A DNA stretch of 13,454 bases from Ruminococcaceae bacterium UBA3451 (GCA_002378845.1 DFRY01000050.1:1-13454); one strand, 5' to 3'; positions 1-8,125 are shown, counted from the first letter of the stretch. The notes: generated by a model not told the origin, from the sequence alone. Numbers and translations are program-made.

Positions 1-419
1 ACGGCGCAGACGGAATTGCGTTTGACAAGGAAGGCAATCTTTACGTCGGCAACTTCGGCGACGGCGAGGTCTACCGCATCACATTCCAGGAAGACGGCTC
101 CGTAAAGGAAAACAAACTCTTTGCCAAAGACCCGGCTCAGCTGCAAAGCACGGACGGAATGATTTTTGACAAGGACGGAAATCTTTATATTGCCGATTTC
201 TGCGCCAATGCAATTGCGAAAGTTACGCCGGACGGGAAAGTGGAACGAATTGCACAAAGCCCTGACACCGACGGCCTGAACGGCGAACTTGACCAGCCCG
301 GTGAACCAATCATTTGGGATGGGCGCATCGTCGCTTCCTGTTTTGACCTTGTTACCGGCCCTGACAAAGTAAACACCCAGCATGAAATGCCGGCAACTAT
401 GTCGGAAATTGAGTTGTAA
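1..419 (+). CDS. SMP-30/gluconolactonase-like beta-propeller protein, C-terminal part
   Basis: The gene enters from outside the window; its frame begins at base 3 and it stops at TAA 417-419, leaving about 138 C-terminal residues. Two propeller-blade repeats are visible: DGIAFDKEGNLYVGNF and, about 50 residues later, DGMIFDKDGNLYIADF. Each is followed by a basic strand of the 'VYRIT/IAKVTPDGK' type. This D-G-x-x-F-D-x-x-G-N-L-Y pattern is typical of the SMP-30/gluconolactonase/LRE family and of NHL-type propellers. Family members are often metal-dependent lactonases acting on sugar lactones. The stop lies two bases before the kinase start, so the two genes are almost certainly co-transcribed, and a lactonase step in the same sugar pathway is a reasonable inference. 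Substrate and N-terminus cannot be seen. A non-enzymatic NHL-repeat protein is the main alternative. Confidence 0.75.
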   Translation, partial: GADGIAFDKEGNLYVGNFGDGEVYRITFQEDGSVKENKLFAKDPAQLQSTDGMIFDKDGNLYIADFCANAIAKVTPDGKVERIAQSPDTDGLNGELDQPGEPIIWDGRIVASCFDLVTGPDKVNTQHEMPATMSEIEL

Positions 420-421
420 AT

Positions 422-1954
422 ATGGGGCAGTATATTTTAGCACATGATTTGGGTACCAGCGGAAACAAAGCAACACTGTACGATTTCAACGGTACGCTGA
501 TGGGCAGCACGGTTTGTGCCTACCCCACGCTGTATCCGCACGATAAATGGGTGGAACAGAACCCGAACGACTGGTGGAACGCGGTATGCGAATCTACCAA
601 GCTTCTGCTCGAGCAGACAAAAATTCCGAATACCGCAATCGCCTGCGTCAGCTTCAGCGCACAGATGATGGGCTGCCTGCTGATTGATAAAAACGGCGAC
701 CCGCTCCGCAACATGATTATTTGGGCCGACACCCGCAGCGGCGCGCAGGAAAAGCGGATGATCGACGCGGTCGGAATCGAGCGCGGTTACCGGATTACCG
801 GCCACCGTTTAAGCGCTTCCTATTCCGCCGCAAAACTCCTCTGGGTCAAAGACAACGAACCGGAGGTTTACCAAAAAGCAGACAAAATGATCCATGCCAA
901 AGACTACATCACTTTCCGGCTGACCGGCAAAGTCGTCAGCGATTACAGCGATGCTTCCAGCACAAACCTGCTTGACATTGAGAAAAAGGAATGGTCGCAG
1001 GAACTGATTCGCGCATTTGAAATTCGCGAGGATTTGCTGCCGGAGGTTTACCCCTCCACACATATTGCGGGAGGAATTACAGCAGAAGCGGCCAACCTGA
1101 CCGGTCTGCTGGAGGGGACTCCGGTGGTCATCGGCGGCGGCGACGGTTCCTGTGCCTGCGTTGGCGCGGGGGTTGTGGAAGAAGGAACCGCCTACAATGT
1201 AATCGGTTCTTCTTCCTGGATTTCCCTCGCAAGCAGAACCCCCCTGTTCGACCCTGCCATGCGCACATTCAACTGGGTGCATCTTGACCCAGAGCTGTAC
1301 ACCCCCTGCGGCACCATGCAGGCGGCGGGGTATTCCTACAGCTGGTACCGCGACGTATTCTGCAAAGACGAATTCGCCCGGGCAAAGGAACAGGGCATCA
1401 GTCCTTACCGGCTGATTGACAACGAAGCCATGCTGTCGCCTCCGGGCGCAAACGGCGTTCTATATTTGCCATACCTCCTTGGGGAACGTTCCCCGCGTTG
1501 GAATATTGACGCCCGCGGCGCATTCCTCGGAATGGGTATCTCCACCAACAAAGCGGACATTACCCGTTCGGTTCTGGAGGGCGTGGGCTATAACCTGAAG
1601 GTGATTCTCGACATTCTGCAGGATCAGTACCCAATCGATGAAGTTACCGTCATCGGCGGCGGCGCAAAAGGAAGAATCTGGCTGCAGATTCTGTCCGACA
1701 TCTGGCAGAAGCCCCTTGTCGTCCCGCAATATCTGGAAGAAGCTACTTCCATGGGCGCGGCGGTATGCGGCGGCGTAGGAATCGGTGCGTTCCCGGATTT
1801 TAAAGTGATTCATAAGTTCAGCAAAATGGCTGAGAAAATAAGCCCGAATCCGCAGAATGCGGAAATGTACCAAAAAATGTACGCCATATTCAATCAGGCT
1901 TACGAGGGATTGCTCGAAACATACCAAGCGCTCGGCGCGCTTTCGGCTCATTGA
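422..1954 (+). CDS. FGGY-family carbohydrate kinase (xylulokinase-like)
   Basis: A 510-residue protein, the usual length for FGGY kinases, which transfer the ATP gamma-phosphate to sugars or sugar alcohols in the cytoplasm. The N-terminal phosphate loop HDLGTSGNKATLYD is at residues 8-21. FGGY signature 1 is matched at 133-145 (S-Y-S-A-A-K-L-L-W-V-K-D-N). The likely catalytic base is D241 in GGGDGSCACVGAG. The C-terminal ATP-binding element VIGGGAKGRIWLQILSD precedes GAAVCGGVG. The closest known type is xylulokinase, but the xylulose-contacting QMHG and GGGDN elements read QMMG (81-84) and GGGDG (238-242) here, so xylulose is doubtful. The start is 2 bp after the upstream lactonase-like gene, with only a weak ribosome site, suggesting translational coupling. 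It would phosphorylate the sugar or sugar acid released by this cluster. Family assignment is firm; substrate is open. Confidence 0.9.
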   Translation: MGQYILAHDLGTSGNKATLYDFNGTLMGSTVCAYPTLYPHDKWVEQNPNDWWNAVCESTKLLLEQTKIPNTAIACVSFSAQMMGCLLIDKNGDPLRNMIIWADTRSGAQEKRMIDAVGIERGYRITGHRLSASYSAAKLLWVKDNEPEVYQKADKMIHAKDYITFRLTGKVVSDYSDASSTNLLDIEKKEWSQELIRAFEIREDLLPEVYPSTHIAGGITAEAANLTGLLEGTPVVIGGGDGSCACVGAGVVEEGTAYNVIGSSSWISLASRTPLFDPAMRTFNWVHLDPELYTPCGTMQAAGYSYSWYRDVFCKDEFARAKEQGISPYRLIDNEAMLSPPGANGVLYLPYLLGERSPRWNIDARGAFLGMGISTNKADITRSVLEGVGYNLKVILDILQDQYPIDEVTVIGGGAKGRIWLQILSDIWQKPLVVPQYLEEATSMGAAVCGGVGIGAFPDFKVIHKFSKMAEKISPNPQNAEMYQKMYAIFNQAYEGLLETYQALGALSAH

Positions 1955-1988
1955 ACCATATTATCAACGGTGAGGGGGGATTGCACAG

Positions 1989-2744
1989 ATGGACGGAAAC
2001 GTAATCGATTTATATAAAATCGATAAAGACACTCCGGTGCCTCTGTATTACCAAATCAAGCAGCTGATTTTAACAGCAATTAACGAGGGGCAATTTAAAG
2101 GCGGTGATATGCTGCCGACAGAACTGGAGTTCTGTGAACAGTGCGGCGTAAGCCGCCCGACGATTCGGCAGGCGCTGAGCGAACTGGTGGCGGAGGGATA
2201 CCTCTACCGGCTGAAAGGAAAAGGAACCTTTGTTGCAATGCCGAAAATAGACGCACGTTTTCTGAACAAGCTGCAAAGCTTCAATCAGGAAATGCAGCAA
2301 AAAGGACTGCAGCCTTCCACAAAGGTTCTTTCCCTGGAACTGGTGAACGGCAGAAGCCCCATCAACGAAAAGTTGCTGGTCGCGCCCACACAGAAACTGA
2401 TTTATTTGGAACGCGTCCGGTTTGCGGACGGCGAACCGATTGTTTATTTGGAAACCTATCTGCCCTATTCCCCTTACAAAGAGCTGGTGCAGGAGGATTT
2501 TGTAAACAATTCTCTTTATTCGCTGTTCGAAGACCACTACAGCATCCATGTAACGCGCGTTCTTCGTGAAATTGAAGCGGTGAACGCAACCCAGCGCGAA
2601 GCCGGTTTGCTGGAAATCAGCAAGAACAAAGCGCTTTGCTTGGTAAAAACAGTGGCATACACCGACCGCGGCATGCCGGTGGAATTTTCCGTGGCACGCT
2701 ACCGCGGCGACCGAAATAAATTCAGCGTAGAACTCCAACGATAA
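1989..2744 (+). CDS. GntR-family transcriptional regulator, HutC/UTRA type
   Basis: A 251-residue protein. An N-terminal GntR winged helix spans about residues 13-83: 'PLYYQIKQLI' opens it, 'LPTELEFCEQCGVSRPTIRQAL' is the helix-turn-helix, and 'GYLYRLKGKGTFVA' is the wing. A UTRA effector-binding domain follows (about 95-245), with the typical 'LIYLERVRFADGEPIVYLETYLP' strand pair and a C-terminal 'MPVEFSVARYRGDRNKF'. UTRA regulators usually sense phosphorylated sugars or related metabolites and repress neighbouring genes. The start is supported by AGGGGGGA at 1973-1980, 8 bases upstream. It lies 34 bp after the kinase and 40 bp before the hydrolase, all on one strand, so it is embedded in the operon. 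Its likely target is the dyad in the promoter at 3774-3804. Effector unknown; a phosphorylated product of the neighbouring kinase is a reasonable guess. Confidence 0.93.
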   Translation: MDGNVIDLYKIDKDTPVPLYYQIKQLILTAINEGQFKGGDMLPTELEFCEQCGVSRPTIRQALSELVAEGYLYRLKGKGTFVAMPKIDARFLNKLQSFNQEMQQKGLQPSTKVLSLELVNGRSPINEKLLVAPTQKLIYLERVRFADGEPIVYLETYLPYSPYKELVQEDFVNNSLYSLFEDHYSIHVTRVLREIEAVNATQREAGLLEISKNKALCLVKTVAYTDRGMPVEFSVARYRGDRNKFSVELQR

Positions 2745-2784
2745 TTTTTAGAATAGAAATTACTCTGTCGGAAGGAGGATGAAA

Positions 2785-3723
2785 ATGAATACAGTTGAAA
2801 AAGCAAAACTTGCTTTGCTGTGCATGCAACGGTATTCCTGGGAGCAGGGTGTAACCATGCAGGCTTTTCTGGAACAGGGCGATACAGATACCGTAATTGC
2901 GCTGGCAAAAGAAGCCGCTTACCGCCGTTCTGCTGACGGCCGCACCGCGGTCATGGGCGGCAACGACGCGGTCACCGACCCCTGTTCTACCGGTGAAGCA
3001 CTGCTGTTCGCGTACCAGGAAACAAAGGACGCGGCAATCGGCGAAGCGTGTGACGGTCTTCTGCACTGGGCGCTGGAACGCGCACCGCGCAATTCACAGG
3101 GTACGGTATATCATTTGGTTGACAAACCGCAGTTCTGGGTCGATTCCATGTATATGCTGCCGCCCTATCTGGCTGCCGCAGGGCACCCGGAGGAAGCAGT
3201 CCGTCAAATCAAAGGCTATTGGCAGGCGCTGTATCATCCCGATAAAAAACTGATGAGCCACATGTGGGACGACGCAAAGAAGGAATTTGCCCGCAAAGCC
3301 TTTTGGGGTGTGGGAAACGGCTGGGCAATGGCCGGTCTTGCACGCGTAATTGACCTGCTGCCCGCCGAAATGGCCGACGAAAAGCAGGAACTGACGGAAA
3401 TGGCCCGCACTCTTCTGGATTCTGTGCTGAGTTATGTTCGAAAAGACGGTCTGTTCCATGACGTAATCGACGATTCTACTACCTTTGTGGAAACAAACCT
3501 GTCGCAAATGACCGCCTACACTATTTACCGCGGAATCCGTTCCGGCTGGCTGCCGGCAACCCGCAAAGCGGAAGCGGATTGGCTGCGCAAAGCGGTGTAC
3601 GGCAAAGTGGACCGCTACGGACTTGTGCAAGGGGTTTGCGGTGCGCCGGAATTCAACCGCCCCGGGGTCGCCCCGGAAGGCCAGGCATTTTTTCTGCTGA
3701 TGGAAAGCGTATTTAAACTGTAA
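2785..3723 (+). CDS. GH88/GH105-type unsaturated glycuronyl hydrolase
   Basis: A 312-residue alpha/alpha-barrel glycoside hydrolase of the GH88/105 type. These enzymes remove the terminal 4,5-unsaturated uronic acid left by polysaccharide lyases; YteR, the rhamnogalacturonyl type, is the best-known relative. Visible marks are FWVDSMYMLPPYL (117-129) with D120 as the candidate catalytic acid, WGVGNGWAMAGLARV (174-188), and a C-terminal region with 'DGLFHDVIDD' and 'ETNLSQMTAYTIYRGI'. It lacks a signal peptide, so it should act in the cytoplasm on imported oligosaccharides. It is shorter than YteR. An ATG also exists at 2779, but it abuts the ribosome site AAGGAGG (2772-2778); ATG 2785 has a 6-base spacing and is the better start. 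No KduI/KduD-like genes for the released unsaturated uronate are in view, so the substrate may be atypical. Confidence 0.82.
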   Translation: MNTVEKAKLALLCMQRYSWEQGVTMQAFLEQGDTDTVIALAKEAAYRRSADGRTAVMGGNDAVTDPCSTGEALLFAYQETKDAAIGEACDGLLHWALERAPRNSQGTVYHLVDKPQFWVDSMYMLPPYLAAAGHPEEAVRQIKGYWQALYHPDKKLMSHMWDDAKKEFARKAFWGVGNGWAMAGLARVIDLLPAEMADEKQELTEMARTLLDSVLSYVRKDGLFHDVIDDSTTFVETNLSQMTAYTIYRGIRSGWLPATRKAEADWLRKAVYGKVDRYGLVQGVCGAPEFNRPGVAPEGQAFFLLMESVFKL

Positions 3724-3773
3724 CATTATTTTTTTGCGGAATATATGTAATGACATTATGACATAGGAAAAAA

Positions 3774-3804
3774 TTGCTAATTACACCTTTGGTGTAACTA
3801 TATT
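3774..3804 (+). promoter_or_regulatory. Promoter of the ABC transporter genes with a dyad operator in its spacer
   Basis: A -35-like TTGCTA (3774-3779) and a -10-like TATATT (3799-3804) are separated by 19 bp. The spacer carries a perfect inverted repeat, TTACACC-TTT-GGTGTAA (3781-3797). A repressor bound there would cover the promoter. The GntR/UTRA regulator two genes upstream is the obvious candidate. The dyad does not closely resemble the classical GntR TGGTNTAGACCA-type site that I recall, so the pairing is inferred from position. Confidence 0.6.
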
Positions 3805-3825
3805 ATTCAATTGGAGGAGAAGTCA

Positions 3826-5199
3826 ATGAAAAAGAGCACAAAAGCAATTGCATTTGTCTTGGCGTCTGTTCTGGCTGTATCCGGTCTTTCCGGCTGTGCC
3901 GGTTCCAAACCCGAAGACACTGCGTCCCAGGCGGCCAGCACGGCCAGTGCAGCCGCACCTGCCAGTTCAGCAGCAGGAAATGACGGCAGCAAGGTGATTG
4001 ATGCCAGCCTGAAGGGCGAAATCACAGAATGGGTATGGGGCGACTACGAAATTCGCGGCGCTTCCAAATTCAACGAGTATTATCCGAACATCAAAGTGAA
4101 CTATGTCACCGTTCCGAACGACGAGTACGAAAAGAAAGTTCTGACCACCCTGCAGTCCGGCGCAGACCTGCCCGATGTCATCAACATCGAAAGCGCTGCC
4201 CGCGGCCAGATGATCAACATGGACGTTTGGGAGCGCCTTGACGCCGCTCCGTATAACCTAAAAATGGACGACATGCTTGAAATCGGCAAACCCCTTGTCA
4301 CAAACGCAAAGGGCGAAGTCGTTTGCCTGCAGGTTGACAACTGCGTTGGCGGTTACGCTTACGACAGAAATCTGGCCAAAAAATACTTCGGCACCGATGA
4401 CCCGACCGAACTGGAAAAGCGATTCACCACAGTGGATGCTTTTGTAGATGCGGGAAAAGAAGTTGCCCAGAAGAGCGGCGGCAAAGACTTTATGTTTGCC
4501 GGCACAGACGACGCGTACGACGCAGTTTGCCCGCTTTACACCGAGCAGCCGTTCGTAACAAACAAGAAGCTGACCATGGACAGCTCCATTCTGCCGACCT
4601 ATCAGTTCATTGAAAAGATGGTCAAGAACAAGGCGCTGGGCAACTACGTCAGCTGGACCCCGGCATGGAACACTTCTTTTGCAAGCAACCACGTCATCTT
4701 CTATCAGTCCCCCACCTGGTTCGTCAGCTTCGTAATTAAAGAAAACGATCCGGACTCCAAGGGCAAATGGGGCCTTATGTCACCTCCGGGCGGCGGCTTC
4801 AGCAACGGCGGTACCGCTTATGCAATTCCGAAGGGCGCAAAGGAAGAAAACAAAAAGCTCGCCTGGACTTACATCAACTGGCTCACTATGACCCAGGAAG
4901 GCGCGGAAAGCTTCTTTGCCGCACACGCCACACCGACTCTGTACAAGCCGGCATATGACACCGACCTTTACAAGGGCGCGGCAGACCCGTACTTTGCAAA
5001 CGAAAACCTCACTCAGAAATACATGACCATTTCCGTAAACCCGAAGACAAAAGCCCGTGCGGTTACCCCGTATGACCTGACGATTAAGGATGCCAACACA
5101 CAGGCATGCCGCAACTTGGCCTCCGGTATGTCCGCAGAAGACGCTTATAAGAAATTCAAGGCAGATATTATCGCAAAGGCTCCCGACCTCTCAGAGTAA
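3826..5199 (+). CDS. ABC sugar transporter, solute-binding lipoprotein (family 1, CUT1)
   Basis: A 457-residue extracellular sugar-binding lipoprotein. The start is ATG 3826, with GGAGGAG at 3813-3819; the reading frame also runs back to a TTG at 3811, but that lies inside or before the ribosome site. Residues 1-23 form a lipoprotein signal peptide (basic MKK start, hydrophobic core) ending in the lipobox LSGC, so C24 would be lipidated after cleavage. A low-complexity Ala/Ser/Thr linker (about 27-55) tethers the domain. The body has family-1 features: 'DLPDVINIESA', a GGTAYAIPKGAKEENKK segment, and a C-terminal 'AWTYINWLTMTQEGAESFF'. It delivers an oligosaccharide to the two permeases encoded downstream. 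Its own promoter and a following hairpin terminator would favour higher expression than the permeases, as is common for binding proteins. Ligand unknown. Confidence 0.92.
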   Translation: MKKSTKAIAFVLASVLAVSGLSGCAGSKPEDTASQAASTASAAAPASSAAGNDGSKVIDASLKGEITEWVWGDYEIRGASKFNEYYPNIKVNYVTVPNDEYEKKVLTTLQSGADLPDVINIESAARGQMINMDVWERLDAAPYNLKMDDMLEIGKPLVTNAKGEVVCLQVDNCVGGYAYDRNLAKKYFGTDDPTELEKRFTTVDAFVDAGKEVAQKSGGKDFMFAGTDDAYDAVCPLYTEQPFVTNKKLTMDSSILPTYQFIEKMVKNKALGNYVSWTPAWNTSFASNHVIFYQSPTWFVSFVIKENDPDSKGKWGLMSPPGGGFSNGGTAYAIPKGAKEENKKLAWTYINWLTMTQEGAESFFAAHATPTLYKPAYDTDLYKGAADPYFANENLTQKYMTISVNPKTKARAVTPYDLTIKDANTQACRNLASGMSAEDAYKKFKADIIAKAPDLSE

Positions 5200-5210
5200 G
5201 CTGTAAAACT

Positions 5211-5253
5211 CGGGGCAGAGAAAAACACAAATTTTCTCTGTCCCCGGTTTTTT
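5211..5253 (+). terminator. Hairpin terminator/attenuator between binding protein and permease genes
   Basis: The arm CGGGGCAGAGAAAA (5211-5224) pairs with TTTTCTCTG-T-CCCCG (5232-5246), with one bulged T and a 7-base loop, and is followed by a T-run at 5248-5253. This is a standard intrinsic terminator shape. No new promoter is evident before the permease gene 37 bp on, so it probably works as a partial terminator or as an mRNA 3' stabiliser. Confidence 0.8.
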
Positions 5254-5289
5254 AACCGTATGTGTACAAGAAAAGTTGTAGGTGATTAT

Positions 5290-6234
5290 ATGAAGAAAAG
5301 TGATGGAGCAGCCGGAGCTATTCCCCAGGCGGAAATGAAAGGCAATTATCTGTTTAAACAAAAAATAGCGCCCTATCTTTTTGTAACTCCGTATTTTTTA
5401 ATTTTTTTCGCGTTTTCCCTGTTTCCTATTCTTTTCAGCGGCTTTATCAGCCTGAATGATTGGAACGGTTACACCAGCCCGATTTTTATCGGGTTAAAAA
5501 ACTACGCGGAAGTCCTTGGCGATTCCCGTTTTTACATGGCATTGTCAAATACTCTGCTTTTAATGGTAATGATTATCCCATTCCAGTTAATACTGGGCTT
5601 TTTGATTGCGGTTATTTTGAATGACCGTTTAATGGTTTGGAAAAAGGCGTTTCGCCTTTTGAATTTCCTGCCGTACCTTACCACCCCGATTGCGCTCGGC
5701 GTAATTTTCGGTATTCTGTTCGACCCGAACTACGGCACCGTGAACTTTGTTCTGCAAAGCCTTGGCCTGACAGGAATCAATTGGACAACCGAAGTCTGGC
5801 CGTCCAGAATCCTTATTGCAATGATTACAACTTGGCGTTACGCCGGGTATACCGCCGTGCTGTTCATGGCCGGCATTACCAACATTAACACAGACATTTA
5901 CGAGGCCAGCGAAATTGATGGAGCATCTTTCTGGCAGCGCACCTTCCAGATTACCCTGCCCCTGTTAAAGCCTGTCACTGTTTTTGTCGTACTGAGCACA
6001 CTGATTGGCTGTTTCCAGATTTTCGAAGAGCCCTTTATGATTTTTGGTGTAGCGAACAAACTCATCGGCGGCCCCGACAACGCGGTACTTTCCGGAGTTT
6101 GGCTGTTCTACGACACTGCGTTCAGCAACCAGCTGCGCAACGGTTACGCGTCGGCAATCGCCGTTTCCCTGTTTGTCGTCATCGCGGTAATCTCCTTTGT
6201 AATGAACAAACTGATGAAAGGGAAGGATGACTGA
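5290..6234 (+). CDS. ABC sugar transporter permease 1 (MalF/UgpA type)
   Basis: A 314-residue integral membrane protein of the CUT1 sugar-importer class. The first long hydrophobic segment is at about 27-52, followed by five more (roughly 87-110, 130-145, 175-197, 228-248 and 285-308). The cytoplasmic EAA loop that docks on the ATPase is at about 204-228, with 'EASEIDGASFWQRTFQITLPLLKP'-type spacing (E-A-x-x-x-D-G then I-x-L-P). ATG 5260 is in frame upstream, but ATG 5290 is preceded by AGGTGA (5280-5285) and gives the usual short basic N-terminus, so it is preferred. It pairs with the second permease, whose start is 2 bases after this stop, and with the upstream lipoprotein. Confidence 0.92.
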   Translation: MKKSDGAAGAIPQAEMKGNYLFKQKIAPYLFVTPYFLIFFAFSLFPILFSGFISLNDWNGYTSPIFIGLKNYAEVLGDSRFYMALSNTLLLMVMIIPFQLILGFLIAVILNDRLMVWKKAFRLLNFLPYLTTPIALGVIFGILFDPNYGTVNFVLQSLGLTGINWTTEVWPSRILIAMITTWRYAGYTAVLFMAGITNINTDIYEASEIDGASFWQRTFQITLPLLKPVTVFVVLSTLIGCFQIFEEPFMIFGVANKLIGGPDNAVLSGVWLFYDTAFSNQLRNGYASAIAVSLFVVIAVISFVMNKLMKGKDD

Positions 6235-6236
6235 TT

Positions 6237-7058
6237 ATGAAAAAGATTTCACTTTCCAGGGTTCCCATGTTCCTTTTCATGGTACTCGTTTCCGTTGTTT
6301 CCATCGCTCCCTTTTACTTCATGATGATGATGGGTACATACAAATCCAGTGAAATTTACCAGGGCGTAAAGCTGGTTCCCGGTTACTTCCTACAGGTAAA
6401 CTTTCACTCGCTGATGCAGATCGATTTTCTGCGCTATTACGGAAACTCCCTGTTTGTTGCTTTTTCCAGCGCGATTCTGACCGTGCTTGTCTGCGCGGCC
6501 TGCGGTTACGGCCTTTCCAAGTACAGCTTCAAAGGACGTAAATCGCTGATAAACGTGATTATGCTTACCATGATGGTACCGACGCAGCTCAGCCTGGTCG
6601 GCTTTACGATTGAAATGCATAAAATCGGCTGGCTGAACACTCATTTACCGCTGATTATTCCGGCCGCGGCAAGCGCTTTCGGCGTATTCTGGATCAATCA
6701 GTTTACCGCCAGCGCAATTCCAAATTCCGTACTGGAAAGCGCTCGAATTGACGGCTGCGGCGAATTCCGCACCTTCATGCAAATTGCCCTGCCCTTTATG
6801 CGCCCCGCGTGCATGACCTTGGCGCTGCTGTCGTTCCTGTGGTCCTGGAACAGCTTTATGATGCCAATGATCGTGCTGACCAGCGAAAGCGTGTACACGC
6901 TGCCGTTGGGAATCCGCCAGCTGGCAACCCAGTTCCGCACCGATTTGGGCGCGCAGATTCTGGGCCTGACTCTGGCGACCATACCCATGCTGCTGATGTT
7001 TGCCGCGTTTTCCAAAAACCTCATCAGTGGTCTTGCCGCCGCCGCGGTAAAAGAATAA
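6237..7058 (+). CDS. ABC sugar transporter permease 2 (MalG/UgpE type)
   Basis: A 273-residue CUT1 permease of MalG type. Its N-terminal membrane segment (about 9-31) starts close to the N-terminus, and the EAA loop is at about 164-190 ('VLESARIDGCGEFRTFMQIALP'). The start at 6237 is supported by GGAAGGA at 6221-6227, lying within the end of the preceding gene; only two bases separate the TGA of permease 1 from this ATG, so the two are translationally coupled. Four consecutive Met codons (residues 29-32) form a small ATG repeat in the first membrane segment. It forms the translocation pore with permease 1. No ATP-binding subunit follows; the next gene is an oxidoreductase, so a shared MsmX/MsmK-type ATPase encoded elsewhere is likely. 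Confidence 0.92.
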   Translation: MKKISLSRVPMFLFMVLVSVVSIAPFYFMMMMGTYKSSEIYQGVKLVPGYFLQVNFHSLMQIDFLRYYGNSLFVAFSSAILTVLVCAACGYGLSKYSFKGRKSLINVIMLTMMVPTQLSLVGFTIEMHKIGWLNTHLPLIIPAAASAFGVFWINQFTASAIPNSVLESARIDGCGEFRTFMQIALPFMRPACMTLALLSFLWSWNSFMMPMIVLTSESVYTLPLGIRQLATQFRTDLGAQILGLTLATIPMLLMFAAFSKNLISGLAAAAVKE

Positions 7059-7084
7059 CCTTGATTGAAAGAAGGATTCACGCT

Positions 7085-8059
7085 ATGGAATATACAAAGC
7101 TGGGAAGAACCGGGCTTTCTGTCAGCAAGCTGTGCCTGGGCACCATGAATTTCGGTTCCACCACTTCAGAAAAAGACGCTTTTCGGATTATGGACGCCGC
7201 CGTGGAAGCCGGAATCAATTTCTTTGACACGGCGAACAATTACGGCTTTTTGACCGGCGACGTAGGAATTACGGAAAAAATCATTGGCAGATGGTTCGCG
7301 CAAGGCGGCTCCCGAAGAGAAAAAGTCGTTCTGGCAACAAAAGTGCATGAAGATATGCACGACGCGAACGACGGCCCCAACACCGTGCCGGGGCTTTCCA
7401 TTTATAAGGTGCGCCGCCATTTGGAAGCATCGCTGAAACGCCTTCAAACCGACCACGTAGAGCTTTACTACATGCACCACATTGACCGAAGCGTAACCTG
7501 GCAGGAAACCTGGGACGCATTCGAAAATCTGTTTGACCGCGGCTTAATCGACTACGTGGGCGCCAGCAATTTCCCCGCTTGGGAAATTGCCCGTGCACAG
7601 GGCGAAGCAAAAGCACGCCACTTTATGGGCATTGCCGTGGAGCAGGACAAATACAGCCTGACCTGCAGGCTGCCCGAACTGGAAGTCTTCCCGGCTTGCG
7701 AAGCGCTGGGGGTAGGCGCCGTTGCGTGGGGCCCGCTCGACGGCGGACTGCTTGCCGGCGGCGGAGAAGAGTCCCTGCGAAAACGGAACAATGCGAAAGC
7801 ATATGAGAAATATCATGCACAGCTGGAAGCATTTCACAAGCTTTGCAGCGACGCCGGACTGCATGAGGCGGACGTTGCCCTTGCCTGGACGCTGACCAAC
7901 AAAACCCTGACTGCTCCCATTATTGGGGCACGTACATTAGAACAGTTTGAAAACTGCCTGAAGGTACTTGAGATTAAAATGGATGAGAGCATGATTGCGG
8001 AGCTGGACAGAATCTTCCCCGGCCCCGGCGGGGCTGCGCCTGAAGCGTACGCATGGTAA
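7085..8059 (+). CDS. Aldo/keto reductase
   Basis: A 324-residue NADPH- or NADH-dependent TIM-barrel oxidoreductase. The catalytic tetrad is complete: D48 (FFDTANNYG), Y53, K86 (LATKVHED) and H131 (YYMHHIDR). The N-terminal 'YTKLGRTGLSVSKLCLGTMNFG' is typical of the bacterial AKR11/YajO-like groups, and 'IGARTLEQFENCL' near the C-terminus is the cofactor phosphate-binding region. The reading frame extends upstream into the permease gene, but GAAGGA at 7071-7076 places the start at ATG 7085, 26 bp after the permease. In this cluster it would interconvert a sugar carbonyl and alcohol, or oxidise a sugar to a lactone for the SMP-30-like protein. The direction and substrate are inferred only. Confidence 0.92.
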   Translation: MEYTKLGRTGLSVSKLCLGTMNFGSTTSEKDAFRIMDAAVEAGINFFDTANNYGFLTGDVGITEKIIGRWFAQGGSRREKVVLATKVHEDMHDANDGPNTVPGLSIYKVRRHLEASLKRLQTDHVELYYMHHIDRSVTWQETWDAFENLFDRGLIDYVGASNFPAWEIARAQGEAKARHFMGIAVEQDKYSLTCRLPELEVFPACEALGVGAVAWGPLDGGLLAGGGEESLRKRNNAKAYEKYHAQLEAFHKLCSDAGLHEADVALAWTLTNKTLTAPIIGARTLEQFENCLKVLEIKMDESMIAELDRIFPGPGGAAPEAYAW

Positions 8060-8125
8060 TTCCTTGGCGGCTCCTTTGGGGTTTGCGGGAAAAAGTGATT
8101 TCACCCGTCCAACGCGGGTACTAAT

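Noticed and set aside
437..1951. Long open frames on the - strand under the kinase (437-805, 809-1282, 1460-1951)
   Set aside because: They lack family features and ribosome sites and are explained as antisense shadows of a GC-balanced real gene.
2070..2738. 222-codon - strand frame under the GntR gene
   Set aside because: Composition is Cys/Phe/His-rich with no domain; the + strand gene in the same place is unambiguous.
6809..7084. In-frame extension of the aldo/keto reductase back into the permease gene
   Set aside because: It overlaps the well-supported permease in another frame, and a proper ribosome site with ATG 7085 gives the normal family N-terminus.
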